Assembly (NCBI RefSeq): GCF_004011695.2 | Contig: NC_082409.1 | Location: forward strand, 2,232,001 to 2,296,000 | Length of the DNA: 64,000 nucleotides | Source: Ascochyta rabiei | Lineage: Eukaryota > Ascomycota > Dothideomycetes > Pleosporales > Didymellaceae | Reading direction: 5' to 3' | In this document: positions 1 to 9,496 of the stretch, one piece after another | Layout: each line of letters opens with the position of its first letter | How positions within the stretch are numbered: the stretch's first letter is position 1 | Notes under the pieces: model-generated | Database searches by the model: none | Seen by the model: the letters and a program-made list of their open reading frames with translations, nothing else | Told to the model about the DNA's origin: nothing | Translations under genes and position numbers: made by a program

Positions 1-495
1 TGCAAAAGCAAAAGAATATCTACAATACAGATCCAAGACTCCGATCAAATTCACATAAACGTCGTGTGCCCTGGATTTTGGTAGCTTCTCGATGTCTCAG
101 AGTAGACAAACACGCAAAGAGGTCGCTTCCGCCGCTCATTAGGGCTATGTAGTATCAACCGGTCTTCCACACGACCCGAGACTTGTATTGTGATCTGACG
201 GCGTCTACGGATGGCGAACAGCTGAACTTTGAGATTGAGTAAGCCCGTAGGATCCAGGGCTGCAGGCGAATAAAAGTGTGGATGAAGACATACCCGCGGC
301 ACTAAGGCAAAACTACGGGTGAAGTTGCGCGGGACTAGGTAATTACCGGTACCAAGCAATCAAATCACCGGATCGGTGGAGCTTCTTCTTGTTAGAGTTG
401 TCTGGGCACCAACCCCATCCGGAGAATCATGTTTTGCATTGACATTGCGGGGCCAATCATTTTGTTAAAATAATGCGTTTAAAATGCCAATCATC
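1..495. other. Intergenic sequence, no supported gene
   Basis: This is the left edge of the window. One open frame on the minus strand (51-359) has no recognisable domain, signal peptide or intron signals, and I do not call it a gene. I see nothing else that can be named before the LINE-tail insertion starting at 496. Confidence 0.5.
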
Positions 496-653
496 TTGTC
501 GGGCCTTACAGAACACATATTTACTATCCCTTAATACAAACACACTCCTTAAATTACTAGAGCAGCTTAACTGCTCTCGTCTTATATAGTCTTAGACTCA
601 CACAGGGCGTTAAACTAATCAATCAATCAATCAATCAATTGTCGGGCCTTACA
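496..653 (+). mobile_element. 5'-truncated LINE tail with 15 bp TSD
   Basis: The 15-mer TTGTCGGGCCTTACA occurs at 496-510 and again at 639-653, a perfect target-site duplication. Between them lie 128 bp ending in five AATC units. This segment matches the 3' end of the LINE copies at 63085-63247 (same strand) and, reverse-complemented, 43450-43560; the shared core includes TATATAGTCTTAGACTCACA. It is therefore a very short 5'-truncated non-LTR insertion. It is hardly RIP-mutated, as expected for a repeat well under the usual RIP length threshold. The insert sits directly upstream of the acetyl xylan esterase gene, with its tail next to the putative TATA box. Confidence 0.9.
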
Positions 654-662
654 TATATATAA
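652..662 (+). promoter_or_regulatory. Putative TATA element of the esterase gene
   Basis: A run of alternating T and A (CATATATATAAC) lies about 75 bp upstream of the esterase ATG at 734 and directly abuts the LINE-tail TSD. The position suits a fungal core promoter, but this is inferred from composition only. Confidence 0.35.
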
Positions 663-733
663 CATCTCTCCCAGGCGCTCTGCAATTCTCGACCAAGGCC
701 CAATTTCGAACCTCTCCCCAACATCAAGCCATC

Positions 734-1751
734 ATGCGCCTCTTCGCCGTCCTCACAAGCTACCTTTCGCTGGCAGCAGCAGCCACATTGGGGAAGCGTG
801 CACCAACACCTGGCACGCTATCTCAAGTCACCTCATTCGGTACTGCGCCAACAAATGTCAGCTTCTACATCTACGTTCCGAAGAAGCTGGCACCTTCACC
901 AGGAGTCATCGTCGCTATACACTACTGCACGGGTACTGCTCAAGCGTACTATTCTGGCAGCCCTTACGCGACCCTCGCCGAGCAATATGGTTTCATTGTC
1001 ATCTATCCCAGCTCTCCCCATTCCGACAAGTGCTGGGATGTCAGCAGCAAGCAGACACTGAGCCATGAGGGAGGAGGCGATAGCAACACCATTGCAAACA
1101 TGGTCAAGTGGACTTTGACGCAGTACAAAGCCGATGATGCGAAGGTGTTTGTGACCGGATCGAGCAGTGGCGCGATGATGACGGTTAGTAATATTCTCAA
1201 AACATCCACACCTGTCATTTAGAGAATGCTGATGCTGTCCTAGAACGTCCTTGCCGCCACCTACCCCGATCTCTTCAAAGCTGCCATCGCCTACTCCGGT
1301 GTGCCCGCTGGCTGCTTCGTCTCTGCTTCAGGCGAAATCGATGCCTGGAACAGCACCTGCACGCAGGGTCAATCAATTGCCACTCCCCAAGCATGGGCGA
1401 AGGTCGTCACGGACAGTGAGTGCTGATTCTTTTCGCCATGTCGAAACCCAACCACTAACTTTGCCTCAAGTGTACCCCGGCTACAAAGGCAGACGCCCCA
1501 AAATGCAGGTCTATCACGGCAGCGCGGATACTGCGCTGCTGCCACCCAACTACCAGGAGACGATGAAGCAATGGGCTGGTGTGTTTGGATACGATTATAA
1601 CCAGCCACAGAGTACTAAAGTGGATGATCCTCAGAGTGGGTACACGAGGACGGTCTACGGACCCTTGGTCCAAGGTATCTATGCACAAGGCGTGGGACAC
1701 ACAGTGCCCATTCGAGGTGCCGATGACATGGAGTTCTTTGGGTTTGCTTGA
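734..1751 (+). CDS. Secreted acetyl xylan esterase, CE1 family
   Basis: The enzyme should remove acetyl groups from xylan outside the cell. The model is three exons: 734-1183, 1244-1415 and 1471-1751 (903 nt, 300 aa), with introns GTTAGT..CTAG and GTGAGT..CAAG. Residues 1-19 are a hydrophobic signal peptide, followed by a KR pair that may be processed. The CE1/esterase nucleophile motif GSSSG lies at residues 142-146, with Ser144 as the likely nucleophile. The YPGY..RPKMQVYHGSADT block carries the probable catalytic Asp, and GVGHTVP near the C-terminus the His. Splicing phase restores VTDMYPGY across intron 2, supporting the model. There is no CBM1. It is tail to tail with the GH10 xylanase (169 bp between stop codons), so the two likely form a xylan-degrading pair. 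A LINE tail lies about 80 bp upstream. Confidence 0.92.
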
Positions 1752-1919
1752 GGGGACTGATGATGTCATGAAAATGAGCGGATTCATATTAGATAGCGAT
1801 GATTCGTTAAGGATGATCTTCTAGCTATGAATGTCCAATCCTTTGATTACATGAGCGAGCGGGCTAAGAAGCTTCCGACCCAAGTTGCTACCAGACCATA
1901 TGCATATCACTCGTCAGAT

Positions 1920-2975
1920 TTACTTCTGGATTTTCCTCAGCTCGTCGCGGATTTGGTAGTAGGCATCCTTGGGGTCGTAGTTCTGGTTGAAGAGTGCCTT
2001 GTTATCGGATCCCGCATCGATGAGGTTCCAAGTCGTGACACCGACGCAGCGGGGGACGTGGTAGCACGCCTGGACTGCCTTCCAGTACACAGGGGGGCTG
2101 GAGCCAACGACGTCGAGCTCGGTGATGGCAACCTCGAGCTTGGAGTCGATGTTTGAAAGATCCCTCAGTGCGGTCTCGAGAGCGTCGGCGGCGTCGGCTG
2201 CGATAGAGGTTAGTACAGGCTGCGTAATTGGAGGTTTTGTATTCTTACCCTTGCCCGACGTCAGATGTGTCTGCGAACCAATTCCGTCGATAGGGATGCC
2301 GTCCTGGTGGATCCACTTGTTGACCCACTTCATCATGCCTATATGCTGTCCATACGTGTTGTTCTCAAGGCTGTAGTCGTTGATGTACAGCTTGGCCGAA
2401 GGGTCTGCCTCGCGCGCAGCACGGAACGCGATGCCGATGTAGTCCTCACCGAGGACCTGATAAAAGTGGGTGTTCTTCAGGTTCCCGTTGTTATCAATGA
2501 CCTCGTTGACAACGTCCCAAGACCTGATCTTGCCCTTCCAGGAGCCGTTGGGACCAACCATGACCGTCTTGATGTGGTTTTGGATCACAGCTGTGAGCTG
2601 TGCTCTATCATTGATATTCTTGACCCAATCAGGCAGGGCCTCGCCCCAGACGAGAGTGTGGCCTCTGACGCTTTTTTGGTTGCTCAATGCCCAACTGACA
2701 AGATCATTGGCCGGGCCGAGAGTGAATTGACCCTGTGATTTCTCGGTTTGATCCCATTTCATGAGGTACTCGTTCGTGACTTGTCCATAGTTGTCATGAA
2801 CAGCGGTCTCGGGCTTGCCGCTTGGCATCTTGGCCCTCTCGCTGGAGACACCAAAGTAGATCTTGCCAACACCCTTGAGAAGCGTGTCAATGCTGGTGGC
2901 AGTACTCTGGCGCTCAGCCAACAAAGGCGAGGCAGAGACGAGCAGGGGAGCGGCAAGGATGGAAAGGACCTTCAT
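1920..2975 (-). CDS. Secreted endo-1,4-beta-xylanase, GH10 family
   Basis: The protein hydrolyses internal xylan bonds. It starts at 2975 with signal peptide MKVLSILAAPLLVSASPLLA, then a single GH10 barrel and no carbohydrate-binding module. The acid/base Glu is E158 in WDVVNEV; the nucleophile is E269 (spliced numbering) in ITELDVV. A 51 bp intron (2198-2248, GTAAGA..CGCAG, branch-like CTAAC) is a multiple of three and has no stop, so the locus also reads as one open frame of 351 aa; the spliced form is 334 aa. Splicing removes a 17-residue insert after HLTSGK that GH10 enzymes lack. The end of the barrel (TTWNLIDAGSDNKALF) differs from the common WGxxDxxSW form, so the glycone-side pocket may be atypical. 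It is convergent with the acetyl xylan esterase. Confidence 0.93.
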   Translation of the reverse strand: MKVLSILAAPLLVSASPLLAERQSTATSIDTLLKGVGKIYFGVSSERAKMPSGKPETAVHDNYGQVTNEYLMKWDQTEKSQGQFTLGPANDLVSWALSNQKSVRGHTLVWGEALPDWVKNINDRAQLTAVIQNHIKTVMVGPNGSWKGKIRSWDVVNEVIDNNGNLKNTHFYQVLGEDYIGIAFRAAREADPSAKLYINDYSLENNTYGQHIGMMKWVNKWIHQDGIPIDGIGSQTHLTSGKGKNTKPPITQPVLTSIAADAADALETALRDLSNIDSKLEVAITELDVVGSSPPVYWKAVQACYHVPRCVGVTTWNLIDAGSDNKALFNQNYDPKDAYYQIRDELRKIQK

Positions 2976-3919
2976 GTTGAGAAACGGAGAGGAGCTGAGG
3001 GTGAAGTTGCTGGATGTAGATACAAAATGCGGGAAACAGCTGCAGCTTTATAGCTGATCGGAAGAATGACGACTTGCGGTAGTCCAACGGCCAGCTACCG
3101 TAGCGTCAACTAGCAGTCAACGCATCTCCACGTGGTAAGGATGTTGGTGGTGGCCGTACAATTAGTCGCCACTTCATCACGACTGTAACATCATTGCACC
3201 TCGGTATACACACGTATTTTCTCAATAGCGCTGGTGCGTGCTGATCAGTTGAGGGGTCTTTGAGATTTGTTAGAGCAACACGATTCGACCAGAGCAGCAA
3301 ACGCCAGAGCGACGAAGAAAGTTCTAAAAACAGGACGTTTTTCCACTGTAAGGCTTCCCGTGCTAAGAAGCTTTTGGAGCGCCGGTGCGGGCCGGAAAGC
3401 TCACGGTTGCTGTCATTGGCTCGCTACACACTTCAGGCACCTCGGAGGCTTCTTGTCGAGATTATAGTATACGGATAGGAACCTAGGCGCAGGTGAGTGG
3501 CATCTGTGGCCCCGACCTCCCGTGAAAAGTTCTGCTCAGTGTGCAATATTCACAACGTCTGTTGCTAGGTCTCTACAGTCAGCATCGTAAACAAGAGTGC
3601 TCAGTGTAAAGCAAAGTGATTACCGCTCAAAATTTCTATATACGTGTATGCATGTATGTAATGAATCACCATCCACAATGGATGGGCGAATATTGTTCTC
3701 GCCCAAGTCCACTTAGGCGACCACAAGCAGATCTTGCTGTCACGCCATACTCTGGCTTAATTCTCGTGTTTGCTGGCCCGCATTACTCGTACTCTAAGGA
3801 CTCGCCATCTGCGTGCTTCCCGGCTACGATGGCCTTGCCAGATTCAGGGCTAGTCTTGTAATTTTCTTGCACCCTTTTCTGATCATTTCTACCAGCTTCA
3901 ATGCTGAATTTGACTTGCT
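2976..3919. other. Intergenic region between xylanase and phosphatase genes
   Basis: It holds the promoter of the xylanase (start codon at 2975, minus strand) and the 3' flank of the phosphatase gene (stop at 3920). Several short open frames on both strands lack any domain or consistent exon structure. I see no repeat or RNA gene here. Confidence 0.5.
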
Positions 3920-5330
3920 CTACAGGCCAACGCTCTTCAGCTTCGCAACGGTGGGATATCGATCCGTACCGTATGTGGAGTTGAGTGTGACTTGACCAGA
4001 CACACTACTGTCTTCTAGTCGAATCCAGGTCTGCAGCTCGTTTGCACCGAGTTTGGCCTCTTCGATAACAATCTGTCGTGCACCGCGAGCCCAGTCAGAA
4101 TAGCCTCCATATCCAGAATGTCGATTGAAGCAGAGATTGAGGCCGTTGCCATTCGCTGGTGAGTTGTTAAGCAGGTCTTTGGACCACTTCATGCACCAGC
4201 TTCTAATAGTCAGTGGAAAGTCCCGCGGAATTGTGCAGAGGGAGCAAACGAATGACTTACTCTACGCCATGATCGTGGCCTGAGAAGACGCCCATGAGTC
4301 CCTCGGTCTCGACAAGCGCTTTCATAAACGGAGTATCGGCGCCGGTATAGTCACATTTGTTGTTGCCGTCGCAGACGTCACCTTGGTGGCCAATTAGCTC
4401 CTCGTTGAGTCCTGGAGCCGTTGTTGGGTCACGACCCTTGTCTTGATAGGCTCGAGTGGAGTGGACAGGGATGTGCACGAAGACCAAACTAGGGATTATC
4501 CGGCCTTGCTGCTGATGTACTGCGTCGCTCGTGAGCCGGAACCACGATGTCACCTGGGCCACACGAGTTAGTCAAGAGCCAAGTGCGACGTTGTTGAGCA
4601 TTCACCAACCTTGTCGTCCACCCAATCCGCCACTGGCACGTCTTCACCGTTGGTGTCGACCTTTTGAAAATCGCGGCCACCCTTGCTGTCGAAGAACCAG
4701 AGCATCATCGAGAGCTGCGGGTTACCTCCACCAGTCGAGGCATACACAGGGATGTAGTAGTTGCTCGTACCGACTTGTTCGTAAGGACCAGGGACCGATG
4801 ATGTTGTGAATGAAAGCTTTTTGCCATCCCTACCTTTGGCGTTGTTCCACATGTGCTCAGACATGGTGCGGGTGTTGCAAGTCTTGGACATGTCGTGGTT
4901 GCCAAAGGTAGCAGCGAAAGGCATGTTACGTTCAACGAGCGGAGCAGTGATCTGATCGATGGAGGCAGTAAAGTTGTCAGACGCTATAAATTCGCATGAA
5001 GTCAAATCACCGTTGAGTACTACAAGATTCGAATGCTCGTTGTCCAGGACCGAATTCATGACTTCAATAGTCTTGAGATCGGCATCAGGGCCCTTGCCAG
5101 CTCCTGTCCATGACGCTGAATATAGTAAGCAAGGCTCAATGGTGAAGCGACTGATCAACAGTCAACATACGTTCACCGAAGTGGAGGTCGCTGAATACGG
5201 TGATCGCGAACTTCTTGTCAGCGCCGAAACGTAGACCAGGGTAGTCGAAAGTACCGCCTTGACCAAACTGCAGCAGCGGAGTAGCGCCTGCAGTGGAGGC
5301 AGCAAGCCACAACAGATGTTCTCGCTTCAT
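3920..5330 (-). CDS. Calcineurin-like metallophosphatase, Dcr2/purple-acid-phosphatase type
   Basis: The model is four exons on the minus strand: 5330-5171, 5115-4610, 4553-4261 and 4199-3920 (1239 nt, 412 aa). All binuclear metal-site motifs are present in order: DLHFGE (D-x-H), LNGDLTS (GD), TFGNHDMS (GNHD), FVHIPVH and the final SGHDHG. This is the architecture of fungal Dcr2-like phosphatases. Intron 2 appears to use an unusual GTTGGT donor; exon phases agree only with that choice. The start chosen is MKREHLLWLAAS, which gives a short hydrophobic N-terminus typical of a secretion or membrane-entry signal. A longer in-frame start at 5510 would add about 60 residues with a further hydrophobic stretch and cannot be excluded. 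It is divergent from the TMA23-like gene. Confidence 0.88.
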
Positions 5331-6009
5331 CACGGCTGTGATGGTGATGCCAAAGACGAAGGCAAATACAATTGCTGAACGGCGGGCGGTAGAGAGTAAA
5401 CAGAGGTGGGTGAGTAAAGAGGGAAGCGAAGTTGTCGCATTGTGCACATCTTCGCGGGTACTCGAAGTGAAAGTGAAGGAAGAGCGGCGCGCGCTCTCGA
5501 GAAAGGCCATGATGGTAAGAGGAGCCGCGAGGAAGCAGATGAAAAGCGGAAGGCGTAGGGATATAGAATCTGGCAGAGTTTCAGCTCATCACAGCTGAAA
5601 AGCTGCCAACGAGTACTGTCTACATGACCATGGCTGCTAGAAGCGCTAGAAGCACGAGATTGGAAGTAAAGCGGCTGAAGAAAAGACGTCGGTAAGGTTG
5701 TAAGGGATTCGAAAAGGCCGCCCAAAACTGTTAGTTCAAGCACGTGCCGGCTCCATCAGCAGCAGCATCCGCAAAGGTGATGTATCGACCGGCGCAGCGC
5801 CTTCTCTTACTCGAAGTGTTGGTGTGCAGCAGACTGCGATATTTTGAGGGATGGTGCACACAATAACAACAAATCTAGGCAGTAGCATGTGCATGTTGCT
5901 GCTGGGCAGGGTCATGGTTCGGCACGGCACTACAACGCTTTGACCACAAAAAAAGTCCGGAGGGACGAGCGATCGCCTTGTCAACACACTCACGCACGTT
6001 TCCGTATCA
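5331..6009. promoter_or_regulatory. Shared divergent promoter region
   Basis: About 680 bp separate the start codons of the phosphatase (minus) and the G-patch gene (plus). Open frames here are short and domain-free. The interval presumably holds both promoters and 5' UTRs; no specific factor site could be assigned with confidence. Confidence 0.45.
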
Positions 6010-6716
6010 ATGAACGCCGAAGCATATCTACGCAAGCAAGGCTGGCAAGGCTCTGGCCACTCTCTCGATGGCGAGGGCCGTGGCATCAAGAAGCCACTTC
6101 TCATCGCCCACAAGCAGGACCAGCTTGGTCTAGGAAAGAAGAAAGCAGCATACACGACCGACGACCAATGGTGGATGCGCGCATTTGATGACAGTCTGAA
6201 GAACATTGGCAGTGGGCAAGAGGTAACACACAGACCTCCATTTTTCGTTTCACACAGCCTAACGCAGAGTAGAGCACCCTCAGCCAGATCCAGAAGAAGG
6301 GCATCAATCGCGGAGGCCTCTACGGCTTCTTTGTAAGAGGAGAATCTATTGCCGGGACACTCGGAGACTCAGAGGAAAGCTCGGCCGCGCCGACGGACGC
6401 TTCAGCTGCGCCCTCCGGCACTAGCACGCCCGCCACATCGGCCTCTGACAGCGAGCCCGCGAAGAAATCGACGGACAGGAAGAACAAGCGCAAACGAGAG
6501 GCTGAAGGCGAATCAAGCAAGAGCAAGAAGAGCGAGAGCAAGAAGGACAAGACTTCTGGTGACAAAGATACAAAGAAGCTGGCAAAGAAGATTGCCAAGC
6601 TCAGCGTTGACGAGAAATCTACATACGAGAAGCGTGCAGCAGCCAAGGGTCAAACGCTTGAAGCGTATGTTGCACGTCGCATACAGAAAAAGAACGACCA
6701 GCGCGCAATTCAGTGA
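6010..6716 (+). CDS. G-patch nucleolar protein, TMA23-like
   Basis: The model is two exons, 6010-6222 and 6273-6716 (657 nt, 218 aa). Residues 1-45 form a G-patch-like segment (AEAYLRKQGWQGSG...GRGIKKPLL...LGLGKK) at the extreme N-terminus, as in yeast Tma23, a ribosome-biogenesis factor. The middle is rich in Ala, Ser and Thr and is followed by long Lys/Glu/Ser tracts with nuclear/nucleolar-signal character. The C-terminal 40 residues (LSVDEKSTYEKRAAAKG...) look helical. Intron 1 is 50 bp; of the two nearby AG acceptors, only the GAGTAG acceptor keeps exon 2 (STLSQIQKKGINRGGLYGFF) in frame. The function is inferred from the family; the start is the only ATG that includes the whole G-patch. 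Confidence 0.85.
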
Positions 6717-7552
6717 ATGAGTCAGGTCCATATGTTGACAGGTCTTTGCGATCAAGGGAGCTCAATACGGCACTGCGCGCGTGTGGAAACAATTCGAAAC
6801 GGCTCTGTAATATCAGGCATGGGCTTGAAAGGACTTCAACACTTGCCTGACATGCGAGCATGTGTTGAAAAGCGAGCTGCCGGGGGACAAGACTCTGCCG
6901 GGGGACAAGACTCTGGACGAGCAAGAGGGCGGATCCTTCAGAGCGGCTTTCCCAAGACAGATGTCGCTACGTCAAACGCATGAACCGAACGTCCCTTGTT
7001 GGCAACCCCTCCTCCAGCTTCCATACGAGCAGCCCGAGTGTGTACCGCTACATTCCTGCTTCTACAATAAGAGATGGCCATAGCGTCGACCCAATCAGCC
7101 GAGATCCGTCAACAAGGATCTCAAACGCCATGAGTTTTGTGTCCGCACCACCAGCGGCCAGCTTCCGAACGTACACTGCAAAACACAGCAACGCAATCCG
7201 AATCTGATGGCATCGTACTCTCCTCGCAAGACACTTGTAGACTCGAGTGCATGCTCAGAGACAACATATAGTGTAGAGGTGATAGTGAAGGGAGATCTTC
7301 CATAAGTCTTCTTGGCGGGGACGCTTCTCACATCTCACTTTCAACGTCTCAGATTGCCGCCTCAAGTTACCTCAGGCCCCAAGTATCATACTCAGTATGA
7401 TCTTCAGGTAGTGCGCCTTGGGCCAGAGCCCCGTATCTGCCATGCATGAGCGTTTATTGAGCTGGGAGTATAAAGCATGGTCGCCTTAAGGCAATACGTA
7501 AAGTATATCCACATTCACGCTCATCTACTTTCTACCATTCCATCGTTCACTC
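6717..7552. other. Intergenic region with a short tandem duplication
   Basis: No gene is supported between the TMA23-like stop and the small secreted protein. The 18-mer GCCGGGGGACAAGACTCT is tandemly duplicated at 6879-6896 and 6897-6914. Other open frames in this stretch are short and show no domain. Confidence 0.5.
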
Positions 7553-8159
7553 ATGTTCATCCTCACGCCTACTCTGTACAAGTCTGTTCTCAGCACGATG
7601 CTCCTCACACAACTCTTCATTGCGGCCTCCGCTTCAGCAGCCGTTATCACAAGCAGACAGACCGGCAATGGCGCCCTTCAAAGTGGTGGTCAGACACTTG
7701 TTCTGAAGGAAGTGGGAGGTATCCCTGGCAATGAATGCTTGACTTTCCGCAATAATGGTGCGCCTTTTCTTTCCTCACTTTTCCATTTAGCCTTTACTGA
7801 CCAGCACCGCAGGCGAGATTGTGGATGCAGCCTGTGTGAATACAGCCGCAGACCGGCAATTGACACCTTCTACTTTCGCTGGCGCCGACGTCCTTGCAGT
7901 ACAACGTTCTTTCTCGAACGGCTTTCGTCCAGACTTGGTCAACACACAGGCTTGTGTTGGCTTCAACGGGACACACTTCAAAGCAATTGATTGCGCAGAC
8001 AATAGTCTGGATCCTGTTAGTTTCCAGAATGGGCAGCTTGTCAGCGCAAGTGGTGCGTGCCAGAGTGGGCATGACAATGCTGCTCAGATCACGGTCGACC
8101 CTAGTGGACAAAACTGTGCGCAGCTTGAGAGCACTGCCGTGCAGCCAACGTCAACATGA
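7553..8159 (+). CDS. Small secreted protein, function unknown
   Basis: The model is two exons, 7553-7757 and 7813-8159, with a 55 bp intron (GTGCGC..CGCAG). Starting at the ATG at 7598 gives 168 aa with a clean signal peptide (MLLTQLFIAASASAAVITSR). The upstream in-frame ATG at 7553 gives 183 aa and places the hydrophobic core further in, so 7598 is the more likely start. The mature part contains a handful of cysteines (in ECLTF, AACVN, QACVGF, IDCAD, GACQSG, QNCAQ), enough for about three disulfides. No known domain is recognised. Size, secretion and cysteine content fit a cell-wall or apoplastic protein; an effector-like role is possible but is inference only. Confidence 0.78.
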
Positions 8160-9496
8160 GACATGGGAGCAAAGCATAATGGATCAGAAAAAAGCGAAGA
8201 CTTTATACAGCACCGATCGACTGTCGTAATGTTGAGGCTTTATCCACCTAGTCCCTTGGGTTTTCAATTGACCGTTGATGGAAGGAGGCAAAATGTAATG
8301 AGAGGCAATTAAGTAAGGCCCTCGTACGACTGTACGATAGCAAACAATCAATATGCACAAATTTGAACTTCACCGATTATGGAGAACTCCTGAGCCGTAA
8401 CGTTCATTTCTCTTTCCATCCTTGCCATTCTTTTGGCCTTAGCAAACGGGTTCCAAAGTGAACTAATAGCCTGACACTACGAACGTCTGCAGCACATCCC
8501 CAACTGGCTTTCCGACACTCTATCCTTTACTACCAGGATGCATACAATGTCGAACGTAAGAAGTCGGCGTATACAACAAGCGCCAACGACTGAACAATGA
8601 TTCCAAAGAAAAAGTCGAAGTTCTTGTGTTAGACCTGCATACTGCGAACTTCAAGTGACAGGTCATCATCAAGTGACTCGTCTTCGTTGCTATCGCGATA
8701 GACTGCATCTACATTCCTTTTTAGTACTGCAGATTAGACTTGTGCTCACATGCCTCATTGGGTAGAAACATTGCCGTACTTGAACGACTGAGGTGCTACA
8801 GTCTGAAATATGGAGTACAAACCTTGTTGGAAGTATGAATTACATGAATGAGTCTGTAGCATGTAGCATGACTCTCATCGACACATGTTTATAGAACCTG
8901 CTTGCTGCAATGAGCATCGGAGTGTCGGCGCTGTTGCCTGACATACACGATGAAGGATCGGAGTCAGATCGAAGCATTTGCACGCGCGTATGCGCATGCA
9001 GACGAAAAAGGGGTGTTGCATACCTTCTTCCGAAGCCTGGAAGCTGATGTCCGAGTCAGCGAGCCTTTAAGTCCGCTCGATCAAGCATTTGGTCCTGGTG
9101 TTCTATTTAGTTCTCCGACAGAGCAAGGTCGATGGTTGTGTAAGGATACCATTTGTTGCTCACAACAATGGGTTTTCAGGCCACCAAGATGGCCCCATTT
9201 CCTGCGATTTTCACAACTTTCGATGACGTCGACCGCTGTGATTGGCCATGAGGCGCCGAAAGCTGAAGCCAGAGACCAACAACGCGAGAGCATCGGGGAC
9301 TCGGACTTTCGCAGAGTGAGCACGACGTCTGGCCGTGCACACTTGCGGAGTCTCGGAAAGTATTGCTAGCTGTCAATATGGCTGCCTTGATCAGATAAGT
9401 ATATGTCGCGCCCACCGTGGCAGCCAGGAAGAACAGCACTGAACAACCAACATCACGAACATCAACTATTGGCGTGATCATTCTTTCTACCACACT
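8160..9496. other. Intergenic region, no supported gene
   Basis: A 139-codon open frame at 8950-9369 on the plus strand has no recognisable domain and no supporting intron structure; I do not call it a gene. The last hundred bases should carry the promoter of the monooxygenase. No repeats or RNA genes are seen. Confidence 0.45.

Noticed and set aside
51..359. 102-codon open frame on the minus strand
   Set aside because: No domain, signal peptide, intron signals or plausible start context; likely chance in GC-neutral DNA.
618..640. CRISPR-like or regulatory short repeat (AATC units)
   Set aside because: It is the tail of a LINE insertion bracketed by a TSD; no spacers; the genome is eukaryotic.
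8950..9369. 139-codon open frame on the plus strand
   Set aside because: No recognisable family and low-complexity-free but non-protein-like C-terminal half; overlaps long minus-strand frames.
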